From the NCBI GenBank assembly GCA_014607495.2, contig CP053167.1:11408001-11472000 (forward strand): 64,000 bases of DNA, written 5' to 3'. Origin of the DNA: Carposina sasakii. Lineage: Eukaryota > Arthropoda > Insecta > Lepidoptera > Carposinidae. Shown piece by piece: positions 45,660-57,533 of this stretch (position 1 is its first letter; every line of letters begins with the position of its first letter). A program made the translations under genes and the position numbers. Under the pieces are notes generated by a model. It had not been told where the DNA came from, did not search any database, and saw only the letters and a program-made list of their open reading frames with translations.

Positions 45660-45919
45660 CAGGCTGTAACAAAAAGGGTATGTTAAGCGAAAAGCTACGT
45701 AAATAGCCCACTGTAGAGAACCTATCCACAAAATTTGAGACTCGAAATCACATGTTTATTTTTCCCGATAGTATGGAGAATTTTTAAATATCTTAGGAAT
45801 TTTCATACAATCTTGAAAAATAAACATGTGATTTCGAATGTCAAATTTTGTGGATAGGTTCTCTACAGTGGGCTATTTACGTAGCTTTTCACTTAACATA
45901 CCCTTTTTGTTACATCCTG
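45660..45919. mobile_element. MITE family B, intact foldback copy
   Basis: 260 bp, TA on both sides (45658-45659 and 45920-45921). The two halves are imperfect inverse copies: CAGGCTGTAACAAAAAGGGT at the left against the inverse of ACCCTTTTTGTTACATCCTG at the right, with arms of over 100 bp. Non-coding. Confidence 0.85.
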
Positions 45920-45931
45920 TATATGTAACAA

Positions 45932-46125
45932 CGTATAGACACGGCTGTGTACCCGAAGTGGGGTAGCCCGAACTGCAGAATCGCGAAAGAAATCTTACAG
46001 CCACGTTTAGCATGGCGGGGTCAGATGTAAAAAATCTGTGACAAGTTGTAGAGCTCATCGCCCGCTCACCCTTAAACTCCTTAGAAGACGACATGCACGC
46101 AGGAAGATGTAGCTGATGTATTCTA
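45932..46125 (+). repeat. repeat family R, near full length
   Basis: From ATAGACACGGCTGTGTACCC through CCACGTTTAGCATGGCGGGG to GACATGCACGCAGGAAGATG. It directly follows the family B MITE. Confidence 0.7.
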
Positions 46126-46554
46126 GTGAAGCCCCGCTTCAGCATAGGCAGAAGTAATGAATCGTTAGTGATATATTAAAACTTAATAATCAAATGTTGT
46201 ACAACTAATTTTAATATGATATAACAAACTATAACTTTTGATGTACCATAGATAGCGGGAAGTAACCTTGTTTTATTTTTGTATCATTACATTTTTGTAT
46301 CCACAAAACCTTGATGGTACTCTAAAATCGCATTAACTGACTGCAGTGTTCATAAAAACAACAACACACAAAAATAGTGCGCTTGACAAGCCATTCGTCA
46401 TGCTCTAGTTGAAATATCATTGTTTATATCTGAATTTCAGCTTCGCCATCAAATTTTTAGAGCAAAATTGTTAACTAACTTAATTGATATAACCTAATGG
46501 ATCACCCGTGTAAAAGTCGAGCACTAACAAATGGATAAATAAGAAATAAATCTA

Positions 46555-46807
46555 TATACATATAATAAAATTGTAACGGATCGATGTTTATGCACGCTAA
46601 TCTCAGAAAGGGCTGGACCGATTTCGATGCAGTTTTCAGGAATGTCACAATATATTCCTGAAAACTGCATCGAAATCGGTCCAGCCCTTTCTGAGATTAG
46701 CGTGCACAAACAGGTTTCACTTAACATATAAGCTACTTATCCCGGATAATTTCGACATGTTGTTTTTTCTGCAGTCCACGCGGACGGAGTCGCGGGCGTC
46801 CACTAGT
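46555..46807. mobile_element. helitron-like repeat H with internal palindrome
   Basis: Starts ACATATAATAAAATTGTAAC and ends GGCGTCCACTAGT, like 50799-51013. In place of the middle part it has a 53-bp perfect inverted duplication (separate entry). Confidence 0.65.
46591..46706. repeat. perfect 53-bp palindrome arms, 10-bp loop
   Basis: 46591-46643 and 46654-46706 are exact inverses; one mismatch later the pairing continues to 46585 and 46712. The related copies at 8045 and 50799 have only one arm. Confidence 0.9.
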
Positions 46808-47347
46808 AAATAAAATAAGCCTTTCTTTTGCTGTCGTTTATTACAAAGTTTAGTACCTACTTATTACAAGCTTTTATTTAACTTGCAATGTATGTTTGTT
46901 CGGGTGAAATCTTACAACTCAATTTTAAGGCACTTGCCCTCAACCGATTGGGCTGAAATTTGGTGAGCACGTTCAGTTCGGATGACAATGCATGATTAAC
47001 AGTGACGTCATTCTAAATCCAACATGGCGGCATACCCACAATGGCGGACCAATTATTTTTAATGCATTCCTACAATATGGGTATCAAATTAAAGGGCTAG
47101 CTGAGAGTAACTCGAAAAAAATGTGACGTCACTCTTAATCCAATATGGCGGACTTCTAAAACTTGAAAATCTATTTTGAAACAGATATTTTTAAGCAATT
47201 GAGTTGAAATTTTGTATGCACGTTCATGCATGACAATGCGTGGTTAACTGTATGACGTTATTCCAAATCCACCATGGCGGAACACCCTAAATGGCGGATA
47301 ATTTTCTTTTATTCGTGCCTATAATATAGGTACACAAAATTCAGGGA

Positions 47348-47551
47348 AGTACTGTCGACCATGCCGTTGTATACCTGGGCTTGAAGCTTTTTGCCGCTGG
47401 TCAAGCATATGTGGCTTTAAGTAGGGTGAAGTCATTAGAAGGGCTCCTCATTGAAGAGCTGGACTGTTCAAAATTAACTGGCAAACGACCTTGCAATAAT
47501 GATGCGTTGAATGAGATGAACAGACTTAGGAACTTACCAGGTGAAAACTAA
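47348..47551 (+). pseudogene. PIF1-like helicase C-terminal fragment
   Basis: 67 codons and a TAA. It reads [30 protein letters not shown] in pieces; AYVALSRV is the conserved last helicase motif of PIF1/RecD-type enzymes, followed by [17 protein letters not shown] and the end. All earlier ATPase motifs are missing, so it is only the tail of a transposon-borne helicase. The stop is followed within 20 bp by the foldback. The same tail, shorter, is at 58157-58288 on the other strand. Confidence 0.85.
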
Positions 47552-47565
47552 AAAGTATAAAAAAA

Positions 47566-48147
47566 AAATAAGGTAAAAAAACCTTTTTAAAAACAAGCTT
47601 TTATTTAAATGCGCTAAAAAGAAAAAATAAACTTTTACACTAAAACTTTTACTGTTAATTTATAACGTCATTTCAAATTTAACACATTTGACACAATTTA
47701 TATGTTATAAAAGCTTGTCGCGACATTTAAGTACTCGTATTTACTTTCTTAGTTTTAAATTTTTAATAAGTCAAGGTGAGGCCGTGCCGAGGACTGAGTG
47801 ACATGATGACATGATGTCGTGAACATACCACCTCGGGGCACCGGGGCGAACCCTGTTGTATATTACTCTTTTACTCTTCTACACGAAGCTCTGGAAGGGT
47901 CGACGGATATTTCTTCGATATGCGTGGGAACAATATGGGAAAATCTGAAACATCAACACAAAGATGCTGCCTAATAAACATTTAAAAGTAAGAACGTAAA
48001 TACGAGTACTTAAATGTCGCGACAAGCTTTTATAACATATAAATTGTGTCAAATGTGTTAAATTTGAAATGACGTTATAAATTAACAGTAAAAGTTTTAG
48101 TGTAAAAGTTTATTTTTTCTTTTTAGCGCATTTAAATAAAAGCTTGT
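47566..48147. repeat. foldback with long inverted arms
   Basis: The arm from AAAAACAAGCTTTTATTTAA to about 47752 is the inverse of about 47994-48151, with very few differences. The interior (about 47755-47990) includes CACCTCGGGGCACCGGGGCG and is shared with the copy at 57534. Confidence 0.85.
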
Positions 48148-48567
48148 TTTTATTCTAAATGAAATTACCGATTTCTAAACAGCTTGTCCTTGGATAAAAG
48201 CCTCCTTTAAAGATTTCCACCTTTATCTGTCTTACGCCACTCGGATCCATTGTGCTGTTTACGATTATATGTTTAACTAATGCGTTACTACCTAAATGCG
48301 TGATTATAAACTCTAAAATAGGTAGTTATAAACTCATTTATTTAAAGAAAGACACCAGCAAGCGTAGCATGACCTGCGAAACACGATATGATAAGCCGAT
48401 TTATCGACATTTCGCCTGTCAAAATAAGATAAATATAGCCGCCAATTTGAAGTTTGTCTAGTGACGATACGATATTCACGATGTGTGGTCATGCTAGAGG
48501 GGCTGAATGCCTAAAAATTTTGACCTAATGTCACTCTCATGACTAATACGAATCTAATGACGAGTTA
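48148..48567. other. no recognisable feature
   Basis: A 69-codon frame at 48252-48461 has no family signature; otherwise A+T-rich. Confidence 0.4.
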
Positions 48568-48786
48568 TCGTCATCATCGTCATCCTATTGCAGTCCACTG
48601 CTGGACGTAGGCCCCCCCCCAGTATACGCCACATGGCTCGATCTCCCGTTTTTGCCATCCAGTCACTACCAGCCGTCCACTTTAAGTCAACGGTCTATCT
48701 GACCGGAGGGCGCCCAGCGCTACGCTTGCCGAGGCGTGGTCTCCATTTGAGAACCCGTTTACTCCACCGTCCATCGGTAGCCATCA
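48568..48786 (-). pseudogene. LINE (RTE-like) C-terminal fragment
   Basis: TCATCATCGTCATCCTATTG tail, then CAGTCCACTGCTGGACGTAG, a C-run, and TCCCGTTTTTGCCATCCAGT. It is the inverse of the fragments at 20041 and 24974. Stops interrupt the frame. Confidence 0.65.
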
Positions 48787-49343
48787 GTATACTTCGTATC
48801 CTAACTAAACTACAGTAAACATGATTTTAGAGGTCCTTTTACCGCAGCGATAGCATCTGCGCAATTTTTACACCGTTGCATGAGCGTTTCATACATTTTT
48901 ATTGAGTTAGTGAATAATCCGCTGGACTTCTTATACCGTGATTGGTCTACGAGTATATGTCGTGGCCATATTGTTAAATTGATCATTTCATGAAATTGTC
49001 GAGCATTTCATGAAGTGGTCGCATTTCATGAAGTGGCCAATTCAATTTGACCAGATCGTTAAATCGTCTACATTTCACGATTTTGTCATCCACGTTTGGC
49101 CAAATCGTATTAACAGGGTGTCCATAAAATCCGAATGTGGTAAGAGCTTACACCATATATAAGTATACCATAAGGTATGATGGTATGTTTTTTTTTGCTA
49201 TTATTTATGTGATATTTTCACAATATAATATTTAAAAACATAAAAGACTTTACAAAAGCGATTCGCATCTGGCACATCGCCGGACGCTGCCTGGGCACGC
49301 TCGCTCCGCTCGCTCGGCTCGTGCGTCATTTGTCATAGTCTAA

Positions 49344-49345
<2 letters not shown>

Positions 49346-49406
<61 letters not shown>

Positions 49407-49794
49407 GTGGGGGAATCCCTTTACGGGTACCCGCGGCACGCCCTTAGAAGGGCGCTGGGGCTGCCAGCGGGTTATGTGGGACTCACATCCGGCCGAAAGA
49501 TGGAAAATGGCCGGAGAATACCCACTAAACCCCCACGGTGTCCTCTTCGCCGCATTGCACGGGGCCGTGGGACTACCTAAGCATTCTACCTCAGACCCCG
49601 TGCTGCGGCCTGTCCGCCCCACCTGGGCGGACCCTCCTCGGGGCGCTCTGCGAGCGCCCAAGGGCGCCTCTGGCACCCTATCATCTCGCGGCACGTGGGA
49701 CGACAAGCACGCGCCGTTCGACTTGAGGACCCGTGCAATGGGTGACAGCCTGGCCCCGCAACTGCCACCCGAGCCCTCACCGTGAGCACTCCGG
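49346..49794 (-). mobile_element. 5'-truncated LINE in (CCTAA)n, TRAS-like
   Basis: On the minus strand, GC-rich 3' sequence (start CGGAGTGCTCACGGTGAGGG, end CGTAAAGGGATTCCCCCACG) ends in poly(A), seen as 59 T at 49346-49404. A 16-bp target duplication, TTGTCATAGTCTAACC, flanks it (49330-49345 and 49795-49810). The right flank continues as CCTAA repeats. The primed strand is the CCTAA strand, cut between C and T, which as I recall is the TRAS endonuclease specificity. Mostly 3' UTR; the frames seen here are not convincing coding sequence. Confidence 0.75.
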
Positions 49795-49804
49795 TTGTCA
49801 TAGT

Positions 49805-49827
49805 CTAACCTAACCTAACCTAACCTA
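49805..49827. repeat. short telomere-type (CCTAA)n tract
   Basis: Four and a half CCTAA units (inverse TTAGG, the insect telomere repeat), beginning inside the LINE target duplication. Confidence 0.8.
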
Positions 49828-50246
49828 TCGTAATCTAAGGTTTTTGTTTAACAATAATATTATAAACCACCATTAAGTCTAATATACATTATACAATATA
49901 ACACACTATCCGTGAACTTCTTCTGCATAGTCACCCTACTCTCTTTAATTTGTTTTATAACCTAAAAAGAAAAATCCGCCATCTTCACACATAAATAAAA
50001 CGCGCGCAGCGCCTCTACCGGTGATTCATGTAAGTATTTTACGATATGATCAATAATCTTGACCACTTCATGAAATGATCGGGCGTTTAGTTGCCCATAT
50101 CGAGAAACGATTTTTAATCATCGATCTGCCCAAACCATATCATGATGTGGCCAATAGACAGTTGAACTTTTCATGAAATGCGACCATTTCATGAAATGCT
50201 CGACCATTTCATGAAATGATCAATTCTACGATATGGCCACGACATA

Positions 50247-50798
50247 TACATGTATGTAACAGCCGTCCACTGTATCACCAAACATAAGACGCCGGTAATC
50301 CTCAAACCGCTGAAAGCTATCAGTCCTGAGGGAGGATCCTACTCGTAACTCGGTTACCGGGAAGTGGTCATGCCGTCAGAAGTGTACCTATGAACATCAA
50401 TACTGTTTTCACAGTAAACAGGATCCCTATGTAAGGGAGGCTGTTCTGTAGTCTCTATATTGTATTTTTTTAGAGTTCAAACTAACAAAATATTAATAAG
50501 AAAATGAAAAAAATCTTCTCCCGATTTTTTTATTTTCTTATTTAATATCTGTATAATAAAAACATGCGTTTAAATTGTGAGAATATTTTATTCTATATTA
50601 TTTTATTAATATTTTATTAAATAGAAAAGGCTTTTTACATTTTAATGTAAAAAATTTGCTTCCGACACGGTCGGGTAACAAAGGCCTAATCATCAAAATC
50701 TTATTCTATGAATTTAAATTTTAAAATTACAAAAAAATTTATTGGCAACGAAAAAGTTTCTATATGTTCAAATTTCTTTGAACAATATCTATATCTAT
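50247..50798. other. no clear feature
   Basis: A+T-rich sequence with a patch at 50270-50400 that may be a worn LINE or R-like piece. Nothing I can name. Confidence 0.35.
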
Positions 50799-51013
50799 AC
50801 ATATAATAAAATTGTAACGGATCGATGTTTGTGCACGCTAATCTCAGAAATGGCTGAACCGATATCGATGCAGGTTTCAGTAATATATTGTGACAGGTCC
50901 CACTTTACATATAGGCTACTTTTTATCCCGGGAAAATATTTTTATCCCGGATAATTTCGACATTTTGTTTTTTTCTGCAGTCCACGCGGACGGAGTCGCG
51001 GGCGTCCACTAGT
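50799..51013. mobile_element. helitron-like repeat H
   Basis: ACATATAATAAAATTGTAAC to GGCGTCCACTAGT. This copy keeps the ordinary middle part (CAGTAATATATTGTGACAGG) lacking in the palindromic copy at 46555. Confidence 0.65.
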
Positions 51014-51025
51014 TTTATAATATTT

Positions 51026-51139
51026 ATTGACCCGGTGGCTTAGTGGTTATAACGGCTGGCACGGTTTGCAGTGGTCGTGGGTTCGATTCCCACTCGGGTG
51101 AAGAATTTTTTCCATTTTTTTTTAATAATTTTATAATAT
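51026..51139 (+). repeat. SINE family B
   Basis: tRNA-like head from GACCCGGTGGCTTAGTGG through GTGGGTTCGATTCCCAC to CTCGGGTGAAG, then the TTTTTTCCATTTTTT tail. It follows directly after repeat H and lacks the 5' extension of the copies at 18323 and 19250. Confidence 0.7.
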
Positions 51140-51140
51140 A

Positions 51141-51670
51141 CTAGCGGTCGCCCGCGACTTCGTCCGCGTGAAAGGGCATTGCATCCGTGTGAAGCCCGCC
51201 CCCTGATTACGTTTAGAAAGTGCTTATCATGCTGAGCAACTTTTCCTAAGACGGTATTTTCATATCTCTCAAAGTTTAGCTGGGCTGCTAAGGGTTCTGC
51301 ATCAGGCAGTCTAGACCTTAAATTTTTTTCTTTCATATCATTTCTACGTCATTTTATTCTTTCATACATATTTTTTGGATAACTTGAACCGTTTACGCAG
51401 CGCACGCAACGGAAGTCTCCAAAGTTGAATAATTTTCCCCGTTTTTTCTACATTTTCCTCTTATTCTTCGTCCCTATTGGTCGCACTGTGATGATATATA
51501 GCCTAAAGCCTTCCTCGATAAATGGACTATCCAACACAAAAAGAATTTTTTAATTCGACCCAGTAGTTCCGGAGATTAGCGCGTTCAATCAAACAAACAA
51601 ACAAACAAACAAACAAACAAACAAACAAACTCTTCAGCTTTATAATATTAGTTTATAGTATTAGTATAGA
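51141..51670 (+). mobile_element. Lep1-type helitron with (CAAA)n
   Basis: Starts CTAGCGGTCGCCCGCGACTT, contains AGTTCCGGAGATTAGCGCG before a (CAAA)n run at 51590-51630, and ends TCTTCAGCTTTATAATATTAG. As I recall, this matches the microsatellite-bearing non-autonomous helitrons common in Lepidoptera. No coding capacity. Confidence 0.7.
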
Positions 51671-54600
51671 TATATACGAGTATATCTTAGTTAATTTTCT
51701 AGTTGAAATTCCAAGCATAACCGTTTTGTCCATTACAGTTACAAAATCTACTTTCAGCATATACTTACTAACGACTGACGTAAAGCGAAGGTAAATAATT
51801 GCAATCGGAACAGACTGGTAATTATATCCCGTGTCATTATCCTCTGCACGGATTATGAAGGAAGAATATAAAGGAAGTGGCCATACATCTGTTCATAATA
51901 AATGGAGCCTCACGCGTCGCTGCTGGGACGAGTGATGCGGCAGGGCGGTAGAGTAGTCAAACAATGATTCAATTAAATTTTGTGATATTGATTGATTGCT
52001 TCTTTCGTATGCACGACTTTGCCAATGTCACGTAGACGATGACGTGAGACAAATGTACCTAAGTCTGTGATACAGCCGATGCGCAATCGCGCTATTGTTG
52101 CGCGTATTTACCAAACTATAAAACAATCTAAAACTATCTATATCTCGTTATATCATGCACATTTTGTATCGAGCTAAAGTTTAATAATGTCAAATGAACA
52201 ACAAAACTAAAGCTAATCCAAAAATGTTTCCTTGAAAGTTATAATTTTATAAATACCTAAACGTTGTCATATTTATTAATTGCTCTCTGTGTGCAGTTCA
52301 GAATACATTGGCAATGGCTGGTCTACCGTATATCCTTTTTATCCTCCCTACATGACACGGATTTACCACTCGCTGCGACGCGACGCCCTTAATTGACAGT
52401 ATTACCGGGATTTAATAGGGGAGCGTCGACGTGACTGCGACATGTTGGTACAAGGGTGTTGCAACATTGCATAATATATACACACAAGTTCACACAGCCC
52501 AATAAGCGTATGGATATCACTATGTTATTGACTATAGAGAATCATTTCAGCCACTGGAAGGCTACTGATGACCTCCCCCAATGTTCATCACTGCGACTAG
52601 TAGCTCAGAATTGGATCATTAAAATATCATATGATATGGTCAATTCGACTTTAGCAACTACTATGACAGGCTTTTACTAAAATATATCTATGACAAAGGT
52701 AAATATTTATCAGAAAACTAAAATATAACTTTTCTCTATTCCCCAAGGACGAAGTAGCGCCGACAGCTGTGTAAAGTCTATATTCATAGTTCACACAATA
52801 TGATTTACCAGGGCCACATGAGGGTAGTTCAACCACAGAAAGCCAGTTAAGGTACACAAACCTGTGTAACAACTGTTTGCACCAAGTTAGCCCGCTTGCA
52901 GTTTGTACCTATCTCTAGTTTACTTCTGTAACCCTGGTAAACAAACTAGTGCGGCTGGGCTATATTGACTTCGTAGCAAGCACAAAACTATTTAGGATAT
53001 ATAACGCGTATTGAACTTCCAAAGTTCTAACTTCACCTGTAAATAAGTACTAACAAAAGTAAGAAGTTTTTATTTGTACTTCAAATCTATAGGGAAGTTC
53101 TAGTTTTCTCATATCAACATCTAGGCCAACCAGCGAGAAAGTGAAAATCACAGTCTAGGTAATAAAACGCCATGTTTTGTAACATCTCTTTATTATGGCG
53201 CCAGTAATAATTTACACAAAGTTGTTCAAGGGCAGTCGTTAAAGTATTTCACCTTATCACAGCTTCCTCCCCGCCATTGAATTATTAACAATTTGTCACC
53301 CAAACAAAGCACATTTCCCCAAGTCCCGCCGTTGCGTATTTCTCCACATAGCGTTTTTATTAAGGGCGTAAAAACAATAACCCTCAGCTTACATTCCAAT
53401 TCGGCACGTGCAGGCCGATTCGTCGTAAAGTATTGTGCCGATTCCGTGATGTTCGGCAAGCGATAAACATTTTTATGGTACTACCGAAGAGTACTGCAAA
53501 TGGAGCCGGCGAATACTACAGATCAAAGGTATGTGATAAAGAATAACATCATCAACAACACTATATCCGAGACTATATCCGCCTACTGAAAAAAGGCACA
53601 TGCATCTATAATAAACTCTACCCTACTTAACTGTACCTACTCCATATAAGCACCGATGGATATTTAAGTCAAAAGCAATCAAGCCCATTACATCAGAATT
53701 AAGAAGAAGAATATCAGCTGCATAAGGAAACAGAGACATGCAGACGGGCAAATAAACACAAATTATTAGACATTATGCCGTTTATACGTCCATTAAAATA
53801 TATATTCAGTTAAAAGCCGTTGCATTCCCGTCACAAATATATACCTACATCGCTTGATATAGATCGCTTTTGAACTTTACAAGTAGGAATTGTGCCTGCC
53901 AGCAGGGTGTAGGCTACAATTACGGCCTAGTTGTGGTTGGTTAGGTCTACACCGCGAGGAAATACCTGCAAAGCAAGCTATACTCTACAGGTGGATCGAT
54001 ATTTGAAGCTTCTCGAATAGATATGTATGTCCAAGTTAGTACCTACCTACTGACTGAAAGCTACTTTCGTCTCATCAAAAAAATCTAGACCATATTGATG
54101 ATAAATAGGTGTAATAATTAAAATACATAATAACTACATAATTACTTTTTTTTCGAACGTAGGTACTCAATGCATCAACGCTGACTGGACAATCTCGTGA
54201 AAATGTATTTAATTATTATTTATAGATTAGGATATCTATTTATTCAAGTTTTTTTTTTATTCAAATGTTTACATTGAAAAATGTGATTAAATAACTCATA
54301 ACATTGCTTTGAAAGTTTTAACACCGTTTTACATATAAAATGAACAGCAGATCGAACTCGATCGATAGACTATCGACACCTAGCTAGAATATACGAGCAC
54401 ACAACACTGTCGTTCCATTTCTGTTGCGCTGGTACACTTGCATTGTTACACTTGCTATGTGGTGATATTTGGAGACAATTTGCAAAATAAAAGTGTAAAA
54501 GTGCATTTATATGCAGTTCTTATTTAGCAGTGCATATAAATTGATGGATAAAGTTGATACTGTCTTCCTCAAAAACTTGATATAGAGACAGGCTCAACTT

Positions 54601-55369
54601 TATCCCTTAGGTATGACCATTGGAAAATTCGGCCTGTAACCCAACAACTCGATAGTAAAACATAAATTACGTCAAACTGAAATAAAAATTAATAAAACTA
54701 GCAGACGAGATCCAACATACCATATAGTCTCTAGACTGCTTCTAAGCTAGCGTTTAATTTGCCCTCGCCGTCAGGTTTCAAGCCTCCCGTGAGGCTCGCG
54801 GCTAATGTACTAGGTATTACATATTCTACCCTCGACCTACCTATATGTAAAGCTACATAATAAAGATGCTTAGAATGTACCACATAGGTACATTATTACC
54901 TACATACACAATGGTGTAGGTAGACGAAGCTTCTGTGAAGGGGAGATTTCCTAGTCAATATAATATTGCAGATTATGCTATTTTTTCATCGTATGAGATA
55001 AATAGCTGCACCGTCACCAAAAACTATTTTATAAATAACCAAGCTAGAAACAATTTACAGATCTGATCATACATAATATCACAGTTAAAACACAGCGAAT
55101 CTCATCTTACAAATGGCAACATGAAATGAAATTCCCCGCTTTACCTAAAGGCGCGGCATAAAAGCCATATTAACATTTTTACATTGGACGACGTCGTTAA
55201 GGGTTTATGTCGACTTCCCGGCGAATGGCAATGAGCTCTAATGCGTAGAGAGGTTTACAAGAGATAAACTTTTATGCAAGCCTTTATCGCTGGAAAGGTA
55301 TTTTTACCTACGCTACAAAGTAGGGATTTTTGTACAAGTCTATATCATTGTCCTTTTTTATGAAGCCAT
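51671..55369. other. no recognisable feature (3.7 kb)
   Basis: The longest stretch without a repeat I can match. A+T-rich with a few balanced patches (51900-52100, 52370-52450, 53220-53460). No frame with a protein signature. Confidence 0.4.
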
Positions 55370-55480
55370 TAGGTATCCCAGTGCTGGGCAAAGGCCTCCC
55401 CATATTTCACTCTATCTTGGGTCACTCTGGCAGAAGCGAATCGAAGTTATCTCGTCATTGCCGTCCACCATTACCATTGT
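55370..55480 (-). repeat. LINE 3'-end fragment
   Basis: TATCCCAGTGCTGGGCAAAG, then CCTCCCCATATTTCACTCTA and TGCCGTCCACCATTACC. Related to 25706-25830. Confidence 0.5.
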
Positions 55481-57533
55481 CCAAAACAACATAAAACGCA
55501 AGTCCCATTGTGTATAACTAAGTAAACGACATCCTTATATTCTAGCGATCAATCAGGAAGATCTAAAATCTAAAATCCAACCGTTAGAGCAATTCTTTGA
55601 ACCGGCAGGTACTCCAGGCGACACTACGCTCAGCCCTAGAAATTCAGCTGTCGTGTCCTTGATTGATCGAGGTTCCCAGCAAAAAGCACAGATTTTGCTA
55701 CTATCCTCACCTTGGTTTTAAATTACCTCTTTTTAAATTCGAATAGATCAAAGCGTGAATAATGATTAGGCGAAGTAATCACTGGTAAAGGTAAAACGTG
55801 ATTTTTCCAAATTTCCTTAATACAATATAGTATAATAATGATTTTATACAATATACCTATATAGGTAATAAGTTGAATGTAGTAGAACAGCATGATATAC
55901 TATGTTATATTACGCGTAACGACTTCAAAACTACACAAAACTAAGTTGAAATTGCCCGTGCCCAACCAAAAACTACCCAACTAGTCTGCAGTGAAATATT
56001 GTAACAAACTAGCTCGCTTTTAAAAGCTTTATGTTAACAATTTGAGGCTCCAAAGCAAGCACATCGTGTGTTCGTGTAAGCAAGATCGGTTGTATCACAG
56101 AAGCGTAGAGTGTACTCTTATAGCACACATTTTCTCCGCGACTGTACCCAGCTACGTCCGGAGTTTACCGGACTCATTTTACGGCACGTAAATTTAGTCC
56201 AACTGAATTTTATCCCCCATTTTATATGGCAACATCAATTCTTTCCAGTGAAAAATATTGCGTTATAAATCTGCGGCAACGAGATCACTGCTATATCATT
56301 TCTTCTTTAACACTTCGGCTTTGAACTGAATCTGCGTTGAAATACTGTTTTGATCTCTTTTGAAATGTACACCAATATTTTACTGTTACGAAATATATTT
56401 CGTCACGTCATTAAATAATAAGGCGACACTCACACTGATTATTCGAAACAATTTTCTAATTTATACCACAAAACCATTGAACATGGCAGGATCGATCAAC
56501 TTTCGAACGATGAAAGAGCAAAGAAATATTTTAAGAATAAAATAACGGCAAAACAAATAAAATCTGTGGGCGAGCTACCAGGATCGCATGAAACGCGTGA
56601 GGTGCTCCAATCTGTGCCAGATGAAGCCGTATCGTGACGGATGACCGCGCTCGGTCACCGTGTAATGGAACTGTCAAATTGGCACGCGATCATGCCGACC
56701 GATAGCAGGCCAACATGATATTGGTTGGAAGCAATTTTGTGGTCTGCGGGTATTTCACGTGACACATAAATAATGCAGGACGATGGCCAAAATTTTAGCT
56801 AAATTGACGGCATTCCGCAAGCGACATGTAGGCAGACCACAAATGTTTAAAGCAAATAATCAATTATTTTAGCATTTATTTGGTTAAATGTGTGTTAGAA
56901 CAATCATGTGGTGGGAAAAACCATCAATTAACCAAGGAAACGAATAAACACGTTATACTTTAGCTATGTACGTGCATTACACGTAGATCTATTTCAAATA
57001 ATTTTTCAACGTATTATGTTATTTACTAGGTACTTCCATTACATCCATTACATACATACTCACAAAGTAGGTGAGATAAGTACAAAAAAATTGCTGCGTA
57101 AGATTAGTCTTCCACACCTCTTTTTCTTCCGTAGAGACCATTTATCAACATCGCATCAAACCTAAGAGATGAACTAATAAAATATGGCACGAAGGAAAGA
57201 AACCTGCCCCGCACAGTCTAACCGTTGTAAGCCCACACTAAATCTAAATACCACCTCTTCGCGCTCCTGTTTAGTGAATACCACCATGTAGCGCAAATGG
57301 ACAGGCTGCTAAAAAAAGCGGCGCCACCTCCTACGCTTACTCCAGATTTTTCTTGTATTTCGCACATTTGGCGCCCGCAAACCTGTTTTGTCTGCCATAT
57401 CGCTGGCCCGAACGTTGTGATCTTTCAGAAGGCGTGAAATGTTAATATGGCGGCGACACGGTCGGAATCTGAAATAGGCCGAGGCAATCGTATTAAAGCG
57501 TTACGTGCTCCTGACACCCGCTGCGAAAAGAAA
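55481..57533. other. no recognisable feature (2 kb)
   Basis: 56550-56760 and 57170-57520 are GC-balanced and could be functional non-coding or unrecognised exons, but no frame is convincing. Confidence 0.35.

Larger units (their letters stand above)
46866..48147 (+). mobile_element. helicase-tail transposon, copy 1
   Basis: Ends are ACAAGCTTTTATTTAA and its inverse TTAAATAAAAGCTTGT. From the left it contains a region with repeated units around AACATGGCGG/AATATGGCGG/ACCATGGCGG, the last codons of a PIF1-like helicase (47348-47551) and a foldback (about 47566-48147). An inverted copy is at 57534-58627. It may be the 3' part of a larger helicase-bearing DNA transposon; the superfamily is not clear from this piece. 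Confidence 0.7.
48956..50246. mobile_element. DNA element with palindrome-rich inverted ends
   Basis: The left end TATGTCGTGGCCATAT and the right end ATATGGCCACGACATA are inverse and bordered by TA. Both subterminal regions hold CATTTCATGAAATG-like palindromes spaced at roughly 15-25 bp (48983-49048 and 50050-50222 region), several as TCGAGCATTTCATGAAGTGG or its inverse. No transposase frame is visible. The LINE at 49346-49794 sits inside. Probably a non-autonomous transposon; superfamily unknown. Confidence 0.65.

Noticed and set aside
49326..49706. 126-codon minus-strand frame ending in a long lysine run
   Set aside because: The lysines come from the poly(A) tail of the LINE at 49346-49794; the rest is its GC-rich 3' UTR.
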